From: Cyanodermella asteris
Lineage: Eukaryota; Ascomycota; Lecanoromycetes; Ostropales; Stictidaceae
Assembly: GCA_900618795.1 (NCBI GenBank)
Contig: UYJD01000009.1
Coordinates: 689,823 to 753,822, forward strand
Length of the DNA: 64,000 nucleotides
Direction: 5' to 3'
The notes below the pieces were generated by a model. It saw only the letters and a list, made by a program, of their open reading frames with translations, was not told the DNA's origin and made no database searches. The translations under genes and the position numbers were made by a program. Positions 31,616-42,778 of the stretch are shown in pieces. Each line of letters begins with the position of its first letter. Position 1 is the stretch's first letter.

Positions 31616-32573
31616 AGGGCTTATCAGTCGGATAGAAGTTGAGCTGTTTGACTCGTTGCTGGTCTGTAAACGGCGCTGTGAAGCGATGTTGACTTGGAGA
31701 CAAGCCGCCGCAACATGGTGTCAAAATCCGTTATTTTGTTCTCTGCACTCTCCGTTGCATCGTAAGTATAGCTTCGAACAAATTTTCACCTGAAATATCA
31801 GTCAGGCGGACAGGTACCTCCGTATGTAGCCCTGGAAGCGGAGTGATGATTGGGGATGCGGTGGCGGAAGCGGGCAGGATCCACAAGCCTTCCCCGCTTT
31901 GCCCCTGACCACTGCGACTTGCAGAACCTCAATCCAGTCCGAGGACGCTATAACATTTGCCCTCGCTGGCCATTTGATGTTACAAGCGAGTCCAGATATT
32001 CCGAATTCCGTTTTGTGCCACGATAGAGTCGTACAAATTGACATCAATGCCTAACATGAACTGCCTTATTCCAATGCTCCCGGTCCCTAAATTATGCCCT
32101 CGTCCCTGTTAGCGCTTCGAACAGTGTCCCGTGGAAGTGGTCTTTAATGGCTAAACACGGTTAGCAATGGTACCACGAAGGCTGGCAACTTCGCTTTCAC
32201 GTCCAAACTGTCTACTGGCACTTCGACTGTCAAGTGAACTGCCTGACGTAAAATCGCTCACATCTAGCTGCTTGGCCGTTTTCGAGATCAATCTGTTCAG
32301 CCCCTCCACTAAGATCATAAGAATCTTCACAGCGGCTACGGTTAGCGATCTAGCCAACAACATTCTCAAATATTTGGTAGCGCTGCTGTTTAGCTCAAAT
32401 CCGCATCCGCACAGGGACCCACCTACATCCTTGACGTTTCTTCAAGCAATTTACTCAATATAAAACAACCTACAACTCGTCGCCGTCTCGAATCTCTGAG
32501 CAAAAGACTTCTTTCTCAGCTCGCAGGATAATCAGTCTCACTGTCGAGCACCACAACTTCGCCTTTCACAGCC
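31616..32573. other. Intergenic, promoter of the 2OG oxygenase
   Basis: Contains a TATA box at its right end; the rest has no recognisable coding or repeat content. Confidence 0.4.
32459..32465 (+). promoter_or_regulatory. TATA box of the 2OG oxygenase gene
   Basis: TATAAAA, 108 nt before the ATG at 32574; followed by an AC-rich leader. Confidence 0.5.
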
Positions 32574-33623
32574 ATGCCATCATCCGACCTCCCCGAATTT
32601 CCCTCGGGCCTCACCGAGACCCACCTACATCGTCTCTCTCTGTCTTCACTCCTCAACCACGATGCCGAAACCGAGGCCCGCCTGTTCGATATTTGCAAAA
32701 CTCAGGGCTTCTTCTACCTCAACCTGACCGAGACAACCCAAGGCAAATCGCTACTCTCTGCCGCAAACCAACTCGAAGAACTCTCCAAGAGAGCCTTCAA
32801 AGTACCAGACAGTCAGAAACATCCTGTGGGTCTCGACAAAACACAATCTCTCTTCGGATGGAAAGCCAATGGCATCGTGGCTCAGAATGACCCTTACAAG
32901 CGTACCGACGTGGGCCAGTTCTGGAACGTCAGCAAGGACGATGTGCTCGGAAACCCAGGCTGCAAGGATGTCCCATACCCGAGTCCATTAAAAGAGGAGA
33001 TCAAAGGAGGCCTTTTCGAAGGTTTCATGAGAGAAGCCCACGCAACCGGTCTACTCGTTTTGAACGCGCTCGCCAAGAAACTTGGGCTGGGCCAAGACAT
33101 GAACGAGCGTCACAGACTCTCTGGTCTTTCAGGTGATCACGTCCGCTTGACTTACGGCCCCGGAGATCCGGACGCGACAGATGTAGCGGGAATGACGGAG
33201 GCAAATACCCCTATCACGACCTACGGGCACACAGACTTTGGGTCTATTACGCTCCTCTTCAACTGGCTCGGCGGTCTTCAGATCGAGAATGCGCAGACAG
33301 GACAATGGGACTGGGTCCGTCCGGTCCCGGGCCATGCGATTGTCAATTTGGGCGATGCAATGAAGGAGTTCAGTGGGCATTGCCTTGCCAGTGGAAAGCA
33401 TAGGGTTGTGACGGCCCCAGGGCAGCAGGCAAAGTTGGAGAGGTACAGCGTAGTGTACTTTGTGCGTCCCGAGGATGAGGTCTACATGGATGACTTGACA
33501 CAAGGTGCAAATGGCAAGGAGACAAATGGGCATGACAGTGGCGACGGGAAGAGGTGGAAAGCGGGAGAATGGATCCTTGATCGAGCGAGGGGTATTGGAA
33601 ATAAGATCCCGAAGAAGGAGTAG
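32574..33623 (+). CDS. 2-oxoglutarate/Fe(II)-dependent oxygenase, isopenicillin-N-synthase-like
   Basis: Single exon, 349 aa. N-terminal DIOX_N-type segment (SLLNHDAETEARLFDICK, then QGFFYLN). The jelly-roll core gives a complete facial triad: His219 and Asp221 in GHTDFGS, and His276 in GKHRVV. Arg290 with Ser292 (ERYSVVYFV) is the 2-oxoglutarate anchor R-x-S. Family members oxidise small molecules and hormones or cyclise peptides; fungal ones are common in secondary-metabolite clusters. The C-terminus has a short Gly/Asp/Lys-rich insert (GANGKETNGHDSGDGK) before a basic end. Flanked by a dead PhyH-type oxygenase and a Zn2Cys6 regulator in the same direction. Confidence 0.9.
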   Translation: MPSSDLPEFPSGLTETHLHRLSLSSLLNHDAETEARLFDICKTQGFFYLNLTETTQGKSLLSAANQLEELSKRAFKVPDSQKHPVGLDKTQSLFGWKANGIVAQNDPYKRTDVGQFWNVSKDDVLGNPGCKDVPYPSPLKEEIKGGLFEGFMREAHATGLLVLNALAKKLGLGQDMNERHRLSGLSGDHVRLTYGPGDPDATDVAGMTEANTPITTYGHTDFGSITLLFNWLGGLQIENAQTGQWDWVRPVPGHAIVNLGDAMKEFSGHCLASGKHRVVTAPGQQAKLERYSVVYFVRPEDEVYMDDLTQGANGKETNGHDSGDGKRWKAGEWILDRARGIGNKIPKKE

Positions 33624-34221
33624 TCAGACTCTTGGTTTTCTGTGGTCATTATCTTGACTATATCCATTGACGAATATATTTCGGAAGCAGTCCCAGTCGT
33701 AGGCTTTTCATCAAACCCATGTTGTTCTGTGACGCGCTTCGAGCTCGATGCGTCTTCAGTTGTATCTGGCTATGATATCTCCATGACGAGACTTACTAGT
33801 TCTCAGAAGGCTCCCGAGAAAGTCTCGAGAGCTTCAGAGTACGTACCACTCAACATTGTCGATGATGACGACTTGCAGTCCTTGCGGCTGAGCTCCCTCA
33901 CTTCCTTGAAACGCCTTTTGGGCGCCGCTCACGTGACTGAGATTTCAACTCCCAATCATGTTTGCCGTCATGGCCGCCGCAGCTTTCCGTCTCATCAGCC
34001 GCTCGGGGTACATGTTGTTGATAAGGACATTGGAGATCTGGAAACTCTCAAGTCAGTGACTTCTACCGGGCCAAATCATATGGTCTGCAAAGTTTGAGAA
34101 TGGTGCTGCCGCCTCGAGTATCTACCACACAAAAGGAGCCGAACAACAAGGCCAGAGCGCAGAGTCAAGCCATCGCAGCTGCAACAGGCTATAGACATAG
34201 AATCAGCAAATCATAACATCC
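33624..34221. other. Intergenic
   Basis: Same-strand spacer between the oxygenase and the regulator. An open frame covers part of it but starts with GTG and has no recognisable sequence. Nothing else seen. Confidence 0.4.
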
Positions 34222-36553
34222 ATGGCGCCGAGTGATCAGAGCAAGTCGAGGAGAGCCCGCCTACAGCTCAGTTGTCAGCCATGTCGGATTGGAAAACTAA
34301 AGTGTAACCGCGAACTTCCATGCGAGCAATGTGTAAAGCGATCGAGGGAGACGCAGTGCGTGTACACGACCGGGGCGCAGGAAAGCATCAACTACAAGGC
34401 GCAGGCGCGGGCGATGAGAGAGAAGCTCGAGAATCTGGAACGAGCCGTTCAGCAATTCAAGCATGCTGAGCAAGGAGGACGAGCATCGGCTGATCCGCCC
34501 GACGTCTCTTCAGATCTAGCAAGCATCTCTCTGGACAAGGATGCCAATATGGACCAGCTGCTTGCTCCTGGGGACAGCCCTCGCCCGTATTTGAGGACTG
34601 GTTCGATAATGCCCACGCATAATGGCGAGGCCTTCATCGGACCGGCGCATTGGGCTTCGATCATGAACGACATCGAGGATGTCAAGGCATATTTCGACGA
34701 CGACGATGATGTCGCTTCTACTGAGGCCACGCCGTCCGATAACAGCGCAAAGATTGCTTCTCCATCGGAAGCGATATCTCCGCCAGACTTATACCTACGT
34801 TCCACATCTATGACGAAAGACTCGCTGTTAGCATCAATGCCGCAGAAACCAGTAGCAGATCGACTTCTCGCCGCCTATTTTGGATCCATGGATCTGTACA
34901 AACCCACAATACATGTGCCGACGTTCCAGAAAGAGTATGCCCAGCTCTGGCAGAATCCGCATTCGGTGTCGACTAGTTGGCTGGCCCTGCTCTTTGGCAT
35001 TCTGGCTTTAGGCTTTCAGTACACTTTACAGACATACGGAAAGGGCGAAGAAAAGAACACGTATCTTGAGATCGCCGGCAACGCCATAGTGGTTGCAGAT
35101 TATACCAAGACCAAGCCGTACACGATCGAGAGCTTGTTGCTCTTCATCAGATGTTGTCAGATGCAAGGACCGGAACGTCAGTTCAAGGACTGGCTGACTT
35201 TGGGACTGTTGTGCAGACTGGCTTTGCGGATGGGTTATCACCGTGACCCATCTCACTATCCCGAGATGAGCCCGTTCGATGGCGAGATGCGAAGAAGAGT
35301 CTGGATGTATGTTTCTTTCATGGATGTCACTCAGAGCTACCAGGTCGGGCTGCTCAGTGTCATCACTGGTCTTGACACCAATGTTCAACTTCCTCGGAAC
35401 CTCTACGACTCCGACTTTGGGCCCGAATCAAAGGAGCTACCTCCGTCAAGGCCTTCATCAGAGTTCACAACTTTAGGCCACAGCCTCCATAAGGGTCGAC
35501 TGCTGCCACTGTTCGGGCAAGCTGTCAAGCTGTCTCACGCACCGGTTCCTCCAAATTTGAAAGTCCTCTACGAAGTGTCGGCCAGGGTTCAGAAGGTGCA
35601 GGACGAGACTCCACCGCCGCTGGTCATTGTTCCTCCTGATCAATCTCTAGGCGACTCCCCAAATCTGCTGATCAAGCGTTTTGGCATGGAGTTACTTGCA
35701 CAGAAGACGCGATGCGTCCTTTTCAGGCGCTACCTTGGCTCCAACGAGACCAAAGCCAGGAAAATTTGCGTTTCGGCCGCACTCAAGTGTCTAAAAGTTC
35801 AACGTATGCTAGAGGAAGCACGACTCCCTGGTGGGCCGCTTTCTGCCAGTCCAGCACAATACTTTTGGGACCTTATGGACTCATTTCTTCTCGCTACAAT
35901 CATTGTTGGGCTCGAGTTGAAGGCTGTTGAGAGAGATCAGGCGAGCCACGGAAACTCGGTTTATAGCAAAGACGAACACCGTGTGATGATAGCTGCTTGT
36001 CGGGCCTCATGCGATATGTGGGAGCAATGCACCATTGCTTCTGACAAAGCGAAACGAGCAGCCAGAGCGCTTTCCAGAACATTACAGGCTGAAACCGCCA
36101 ACCAGAGGCCGAGCACAAACGAGTCGACACCATCTTATTCGCCCTTCTCAAATTTGGACCGTGAGTATTGACTCTGCGCTACTCGCTCGAATATATATTG
36201 ATGCGGTGACAGAACTTTCGCCTACGCAGATCGATGAGAGCACGTGGCAGTTGACCACTGACCGCAGCTTTCAAGATTTCGATTTTAACAACTTTGACAT
36301 GAATGACCCCCAACAGGCCTTCCAAGAACCGACGTCGGCGACACCGCAGGTACCTGCAGATGTACCGATGGCGATTGATTGGGTAAGAAAAGCTACAGAT
36401 AACGCAAGACTACCTGCTGACGTCGTTCTACAGGGCGCTTGGGACAGTCAGATCAACTCGATGGATACAGGAGACGACTTCATGGTCGACGCCAACATTC
36501 TCGATGGCGGTCTTGGTATCAACCCATTTGCTAATATGAATGGCCCAACATGA
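34222..36553 (+). CDS. Zn2Cys6 transcription factor with fungal-specific TF domain
   Basis: Exons 34222-36160, 36213-36382 and 36434-36553; introns 52 and 51 nt; 742 aa. DNA-binding zinc cluster at residues 18-46 with spacing C-x2-C-x6-C-x5-C-x2-C-x8-C (Cys 18, 21, 28, 34, 37, 46), followed by a short coiled-coil linker (AREKLENLERAV-like) for dimerisation. The middle-homology domain (PF04082) runs about 215-480, with LLAAYFGSMDLYKPTIHVP, RCCQMQGPERQFKDW and GLLCRLALRMGYHRDP. The Asp/Asn-rich C-terminus (FQDFDFNNFDMND) is a plausible activation region. Intron 1's acceptor is the AG at 36211-36212: the later CTACGCAG site would break the frame. Intron 2 is a multiple of three with no stop. Likely a pathway-specific regulator of the neighbouring oxygenase and SDR. 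Confidence 0.88.
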
Positions 36554-36759
36554 GGCCTTGTCTCGTTGGAAACACCAGTGTGTCGAATGCCACTCAACTC
36601 AGCTTTCATACGGCGTGACTATGATATGCTCTACCCGCGGTCATTCCAACTCAATCACGGGAAAGGATAACCCATCGATTACCAGTCGCCATGAGTGATT
36701 AAGTGCAGGGCCAGATACGCTCTTCGATCGACGGTTCGAATGCATCTCAGCCCTTGCGA

Positions 36760-37581
36760 TCACGTTGTCTTCTTGATGAACGGCGCCAAAATTTTGTTCA
36801 CATTTTCAATACCCACGTCAAGGGCTTTCTGTCTTTCGATCTCCCATCCTTCATTGGCGATTTTGCCGTGACCGACGGCTACTTGATCAGCTCCGCCGAC
36901 CAGCCCTTCATAGCACTCCTCGATAAATTTGTCCAGCGGCATTCCCATCTTGCGCCCGTCCTGCAGATCAGACTGATGACAAGCGTCGTGGATCTCAGTC
37001 TGTACTGCTGGAGGAAACAATTCAATAACCTTGAGGTTATTGACACCACTGTTCTTCAGCTGTCGTCTGAAAACAAGGATCCAATGATGCAATGCGGCTT
37101 TCGATGCATTATAGTTGCCCGTCCGCAACATGGTCGGAATAAGAGCCAGAGTTGCGCTGTTGTACACCAGACTGCTCGATTTCTGCTTCATCAGATGTGG
37201 CAGAAACGCCATACTGATCGCGACCGCAGACGTGTAATTCGTCTTGAGCTCTTCCTCGAAAACATCGAAGCTCACACTTTCAGGATTAGCAAAGTCGAAC
37301 GGTCGTTGGATTCCGGCATTGACGATGACTGAGTTGAGATCCGGGTGTTCGGCAACGATTTTCTGCGCAAACGCAGGCAGTGCGGCGAGGTCTGTGACGT
37401 CGAGTACGAAGCTCGACGCTTTGGATGAACCGACAGCGGAAACGAAGCTATTCAGACGTTCTTGGCGACGACCTGTCACGACCACATTCGTACCCTGAGA
37501 AACGAGCTTTTTGGCCAGCGCTTCGCCGATACCAGAAGTCGCGCCGACAATGAGAGCTTTCTTATACAATGGCGAGGCCAT
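36760..37581 (-). CDS. Short-chain dehydrogenase/reductase
   Basis: Single exon, 273 aa from the ATG at 37581 (MASPLYKKALIVG). The frame is open 32 codons further up but begins with a non-ATG codon. Rossmann loop GATSGIG at 13-19, TGRR at 36-39 (basic, favouring NADPH), DVTD at 61-64, NAG at 88-90, catalytic Ser142 in YNSATLAL, Tyr157 and Lys161 in YNASK, and PPAVQTEI near 190. Resembles the DltE/YdfG-like classical SDRs. Converges on the Zn2Cys6 gene with 206 nt between, so it could be part of the same small pathway. Confidence 0.85.
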   Translation of the reverse strand: MASPLYKKALIVGATSGIGEALAKKLVSQGTNVVVTGRRQERLNSFVSAVGSSKASSFVLDVTDLAALPAFAQKIVAEHPDLNSVIVNAGIQRPFDFANPESVSFDVFEEELKTNYTSAVAISMAFLPHLMKQKSSSLVYNSATLALIPTMLRTGNYNASKAALHHWILVFRRQLKNSGVNNLKVIELFPPAVQTEIHDACHQSDLQDGRKMGMPLDKFIEECYEGLVGGADQVAVGHGKIANEGWEIERQKALDVGIENVNKILAPFIKKTT

Positions 37582-38529
37582 GTTTTTGACCGGTGTCAAG
37601 AGTCGTGCGATGTTGAATCCACGAGCAATTGTTGAAATTGGATGAAGCAGATTGCGTGCGCACAAGCTATAAGCCAACCCCAGCCTTTTATCATCACCCG
37701 GGACATGGACATTTGGTATGCAGTTATTGTTCCTTGAACGAACGCCTTTTGGGTACGTCTCGCTCGCCCCATGGCAGGGTCCGCGTGCGTCCGGTGACGA
37801 TACGGTCGATTAGTCGGTCGCTGGCCGGCTCTCGGTGGCCGCTAACTCGGACAAGAGCGGAGATCTCGGAAACCTATCCCCTATCGTTCATTTGAAGCCA
37901 TCAGAAAGGTTGACAAGCGATCCAAATCCACTTCTCATACCAATGAGGGAGGTCGATCTCGATGTCTGGTGTGGGCTCACATCGACCGCTGTGGCGGTAA
38001 GGTTTGAGTGCCTTCGGCTGAGAGGGTCAAACCCGCCAATGTCCCGTTTCACGGTACCGATAACCTCCAATGGAGCAGCAGGCGCTCTCATCTGACCGTC
38101 CGCAATTGGGACTTGGAGCATGTCAATCGTGCCTTGAGATGCTGAGATGGCATGTCTGTCACAAGAAAATTGGGTTGGAGCGAATACACAGATCTGTTTC
38201 GGAAGCCAGTACCTTGCAGGAGGGCTCAGGTATGAAGCCAGACACTCTTGAAGATAGAAAATACACCATCAAAAATCATACCTGCGTAGACATAAACATG
38301 CCGATGGATACCAACGACTTACGACTTGATGGTCTCTTGCCGTGAGAAGTGACAATATCAAGCAGATGCCAGATTCGCGAGCGCACGTCACAATCATGCT
38401 TGCCCAGAGTGTAATTGTGTTTGAATCTTCTTACTGTTTGATCGCTCTGTATCCTAGATGACCGTTCGTATGCCGCTAGATGAGAAGAAGTATTTCAGGT
38501 AAACAACCACCAAAAGGACAAGAACAAAT
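37582..38529. other. Intergenic
   Basis: Upstream of the SDR and downstream of the gapped leftward gene. No recognisable content. Confidence 0.4.
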
Positions 38530-40099
38530 CTAGAAGGACTCGAACATCATCGCCCGCATCACATCTCGTGCCGTATGCTTCCCTCCTCTCACCTCGATCT
38601 TGCCCATCTTCTCGTCGTCTCCATCACTATCGCCGTCGCTGTCACCATCGACGTCCATCGGATCATCGAACAAGCCCTCCTCCTCCTGCTGCTGCTGCTG
38701 CTGCTGCTGCTGATACTCCCTCTCCCACTCCTCCACCTCCTGCCGACTCTCGACCCTCGCCTTCTCCACCCTTCGTCCCCTCTCATCATCTGCGCTATTG
38801 TCACGTCGACTCTTCCTCCTCGCCCCCCTCGTCTCAAGATCATCAACCACCTCCACATACCCTCCAGTGCCCCTCGCAACGTGCGGCTGGATCCTCAACA
38901 GTTCCGTCAACTTGTACGTCTCGTCCCACTTGGCGTAGCGGGCGTTCGCATGCGCGCGGAACCGTCCCTCGGACCACATCTCGCGCGCGTCAAAGAACCA
39001 GATCAGCATCTGCATCAATGTGTCGCTGGATGTCGGATTGGGACCCGCGTCTTCGTCTATGGGCGCGTAGTTGCGTTCGTTGACCAGGTGTTCGTGGATT
39101 TGCCGGACGGTGGACCCTTCGGACCAGGCTGTTACGATGTAGGTTTCGTCTTCAAAGTCCCAGGCTGTGGTCCAGCCTTCGCCGCGGTCGTAGGGGAATT
39201 TCTTGGGGGGNNNNNNNNNNNNNNNNNNNNNNNNNAGGGGGAGGGGAGGAGGGAGGTCCTGGGGTTCCTGGGGGTGAGGCGGGTGTTTCTGCGAGGGTCA
39301 AGGTCGGGTTGGGGCGTTTCGGTGCGTAGGTCGGGGACAGTGGCTCTGGGAACTCTGGCTCTGGGGAAGGTGTGCGGTTGCCGGTCTCGACGACCATGTC
39401 GGAGCGATCCGAATGGACCGATAGAGTCGATGAATCGGAATGAGTTGGCGAGGGCGGCGAGAAGGTACCGGCGGGGTTGTCGATACCTGGTGGAGGCCTG
39501 ATTGAAGCTACGGAGTCGCGCCACAACAGCAGCGGATCGATGTTGTCGGTATCCTGACGCTCGGTACCCGCCAGTTCTTGCTGGGTTCGCTCGAGCAACT
39601 TATCTACCGCCTCCTTGCGCTTCTGGAACCGATCCTCTATCTCTTCCAACATCTCTTTCTTCTCGTCCTCCTTCTCTTTCACTTTTTTCTTTATGCCATC
39701 AGTACTGCGATGTTGGATCCTACCCCTGGCCCATTCCTTCGCCCTCTCCTGCAGCAGGGCCTGCAACGACTGCACGAGCAGCTCATGATCCGGATCCCTG
39801 TGGTGTTCGTGATCGAGCGCAAGCAGATACAAACGTGTCTGCCAGACGTTGTCATCCTTCAGAGCGAGAGGCTTGCGCACATCGTGTACGAAAGTGGCAG
39901 TCGGGTTCCCAAGACGAAGCTCGCGTTCGGCGATGTCGCGGCAGGTGGCGGCGATGTTTTCGAGGTCGAAGGACTGCATCACACCGCGCCAGAGCTTTTG
40001 CGCGGTGCATTTTTCCGGCCGAGCTGGAAGTTCGTCTGCGGCGAGGTGGCTCTGGCGGAGGGGCGAAGAAGGAGGGGCGTGCCACTGTGATCGTCCCAT
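38530..40099 (-). CDS. Hypothetical protein with polyQ and acidic tail, interrupted by assembly gap
   Basis: Starts at ATG 40099 (MGRSQWHAPPSS). The N-terminal 110 residues are mixed and may fold (QKLWRGVMQSFDLENIAATC, HELLVQSLQALL). A highly charged coiled coil follows near 135-175 (KKKVKEKEDEKKEMLEEI), then a Ser/Pro-rich region ending in a proline run at the gap. Beyond the gap the sequence resumes in another frame: KKFPYDRGEGWTTAWDFEDE, TLMQMLIWFFDAREMW, nine Gln, then an Asp/Gly-rich stretch and MRAMMFESF. About 520 aa in all. Not recognised. The frame change disappears if the real gap is a multiple of three, so I treat it as one gene. Confidence 0.6.
38686..38712. repeat. (CTG)9 microsatellite encoding nine glutamines
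   Basis: Nine perfect CTG units on the plus strand, read as CAG (Gln) in the leftward gene and flanked by codons for Gln/Tyr and Glu. A length-variable site by its nature. Confidence 0.9.
39211..39235. other. Assembly gap (25 N)
   Basis: Run of unknown bases flanked by G-only sequence (GGGGGG before, AGGGGGAGGGG after), within a proline-coding part of the leftward gene. True length unknown. Confidence 1.
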
Positions 40100-41192
40100 T
40101 CTTGAGATGACTTAGTTGATGCTGTGAGTCTAGGTTGTGGGGCTCGGAGGCAGAGGTTGCGATATGGACTGCCGGATAGTTCGTTGTGCCCGTGGGTTAA
40201 GTCAAACGGTCAAGACCAGGCAATCACAGAGCTACCGCAGTTTGACTGGTTATGCTTTGTTGGTTGGGATGATTTTCCAAGGTTGCGGACGAAGTGAGTA
40301 AGTGAGAACTTCGCTATTCAACTGGCTGAAATGAAAACGATGAGCAGCTGTAGGAAATGGTGAATTTGGAATGCCTGAAAGGCTGGAGTCTGGAGTGATG
40401 AATAGGGCAAAGTCTTCCAGTAACAGTAGTTATCAAGGTGTGCCTTCACGCTTGGCGCGAGGCGTCAGTGAGTCAGTGAAGCGCGCTTCCTGCCGCGTAA
40501 TCGGCATTGTGCGCGATCCCAGGGCATTCACCAACAGCAAGTGACAGATCAGGCAGGCAGACAAGTAAGCGATGAGCAGATCAGTTCACAGATGCTCGCT
40601 TTCGAGCACCAAAATGTCGGTGAAGATTCACAGCGATCTGTGCAGAACTTGAGCGGTCATCGGTCCGTCGCTCATCCATGAACACTTGTTGGTTGATCAA
40701 TACAAGCTAGGCGCAATTGTAGGAGGAAATTTTGACCTTCGGAGTGCCTCATCTGGCTGTTGAATGTTGTTCCACTGGTTTGGCTCGAATCTTCCTTGTG
40801 TGGCATTGGTTTGAATTTCAGACATCATTTCACTTGGCTTGCGGTCCTCGTTTAATGTGGCATTGCTGGAGGCGAAAGGAAACTTCGGCGTGTCTTGATA
40901 AAATGGGCTGCCCTGTATCTGCCAAGGGATTTCATGACAGTTCTGGTTGTGCAGTCCGGGTGGAAACTCATCTGCCTGCATCTGAATCCGAGGGCTGGTT
41001 GCCATGGTCAATAAGTTCATTCTCAGCAACGTCGGCGTCAATCAAAGTGGAGCACAGGCTGACAATCACTCTCCAAAAGCTGGCCAAGGAAGGAAATTGT
41101 GCCGGTAGGGCTGAGAAAATCCTCTTGCAGCAGAGCGGACGGCTCCTTCGGCAGAACCTTGTAGCTCCCTACGCGTTGGAAATTAAGGAAGC
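40100..41192. other. Intergenic with an unassigned leftward open frame
   Basis: Minus-strand frame from ATG 41020 to 40697 (107 codons; MNLLTMATSPRIQM, later GRFEPNQWNNIQQPDEAL) is Gln/Asn-rich and could be a small exon or disordered protein, but has no supporting signal. The rest holds nothing recognisable. Confidence 0.3.
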
Positions 41193-42177
41193 TCAAATCC
41201 AGTCTCGAGGATTCCAGGATCGGTGAAGCTCCGCACCGCAAAGATCTGCAATTGCGATGGCGCTAGGCTTCTCAACCTGTACTATGGCTTTTGTCCAGCG
41301 ATGTTGGGACTCAATAATCCGAAGCAACATGAGAGCCAAAGCTTCCACTGTTTCAAATGACGACGCTTCTGTTTGCTGATTGGTTCACGTCAGTAGCGGC
41401 ATGCAAAAAGGTTATCCAGGACGCCGAACTCACCTTCACAACTTCCGCGATGAGCAACTGGTGATAATTGTGCCAGTGAATGCGCCGATGTGACGGATCC
41501 CTTGATTCAAGATCGAGGATTCTCGAGAGTATGGGATCCTCTGCTCTCCATAGCTGGAAGTTGAGTACAACAATCTGCTTCTGCTCCCTTTCGTGCGCAT
41601 TAACACCGATGATGCATGCCAGTTTCAAGTCTTGGAAAAGATCTATCCAGTTGACAAGTCGACTAGGATCATATATCTCCGTCCTCAGGCCATAGGCGCC
41701 CTCGACCCGCAGAGAGCCTTTGGGACAAATTGTTTCAATGGACATCTCTGAGGCCTGCCAGGCATCCTGTTGCAAGAGGAGCAAGTCATGGGCGCCAGTA
41801 ATACTTTGCTGAGGCGTGGGAGGTGTCGTCTCGTATGCGTGGATGACAGCTTTGGCAACATCGCTGTAGGACGTAGTTTTGCTGCAATCATCGTTGGCCG
41901 CAGCCGGCTCAATGTCTCGGTGACGCAGTCTCACAGAGACCAGAATCGGCTGAGCCTTGCCAGGCCTTCCCCAGGCATCTAACCCAAGTGAATTTGTGAG
42001 GCGAAGATTCCGAAGCGTGATGTAGCCCTCCATTTTTGAGATTACAGCAGGCCGGACCAAGGGAAGACGGTTCAACACGTTGCAGACAACCTTGCTGTCG
42101 GAGAAAGCTGTGCCGGACTCTTCTTCCTCAGCACTCTGTTTGCGACTCTGTTTGCTGCAAGCTGACCCCCACTGCAT
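41193..42177 (-). CDS. Tandem FolB (dihydroneopterin aldolase-like) protein
   Basis: Exons 42177-41434 and 41375-41193, 58-nt intron with a CTGAC branch site; 308 aa from ATG 42177, or 260 aa from ATG 42033 (MEGYITLRNLRL). Two FolB-fold domains. The first (about 50-150) reads ITLRNLRLTNSLGLDAWG, VSVRLRHRD and TTSYSDVAKAV. The second (about 190-300) reads KLACIIGVNAHEREQKQIVV, then SSFETVEALALMLL and VQVEKPSAIA. In fungi the main aldolase activity is part of trifunctional Fol1 (DHNA-HPPK-DHPS); this is a free-standing two-domain form, known from Pezizomycotina but of unproven activity. The intron acceptor was fixed by frame: only AATCAG at 41376 keeps the second domain open. Divergent from ETF-QO. 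Confidence 0.8.
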
Positions 42178-42778
42178 TGCCGGGCTGCACTCCGGACGAA
42201 GAATCGTTCAATCGCCTGACACACTAGTTACTTGGCTTGTCTGGGCGAAAACGAATCTGGCGAGGTGTCGTGCGATGCAGATGCCCACTTGTGCAATATG
42301 CAACGTTGAAGCTGGCAGTTTTCAACACTCGGGCTTGGCTTTAAGCAGCCATGGGTCGTTCAACGTTCACAACTCGACCCACCGCTCGTACAACTGTTGG
42401 TCGTGTGTGGGGTCTGCGTGATGTCCAGGTAGTGGCTGTCAGCACGCAGATCTGGGGTGTCGACATATAATCGAGGTGACAGAGCTCGCATGCCCTTTCT
42501 TGTCCGTTCTTCGACCTGGTCTGAAGCTTCTGTGCATGTGCTGATTGCCGAAGTGTCTTCTGGCCAATGAGTGTGGCATCTTTGTAGCTGACCTGTCGAT
42601 TCGTGACGTTTGCGGCTGTTGACGCATACCGCCGCCGCTTTTTTCCGCCGCGGCTCCGATCCATCTGGAGAGCTCTGATCCCACTCCACCTTGCTTTGGT
42701 GTCTACAGCTGTTCTTGGTGGCCTTCTACAGCTCTCTTCACGCGACAATGCTATAGCAGAGTCTCACGCCTATCCGAC
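42178..42778. other. Bidirectional upstream region, FolB / ETF-QO
   Basis: Six hundred bases between divergent starts; likely holds both promoters. No specific element identified. Confidence 0.4.

Noticed and set aside
33642-34097. 151-codon frame between oxygenase and regulator
   Set aside because: GTG start; no recognisable sequence; more likely 3' UTR and promoter.
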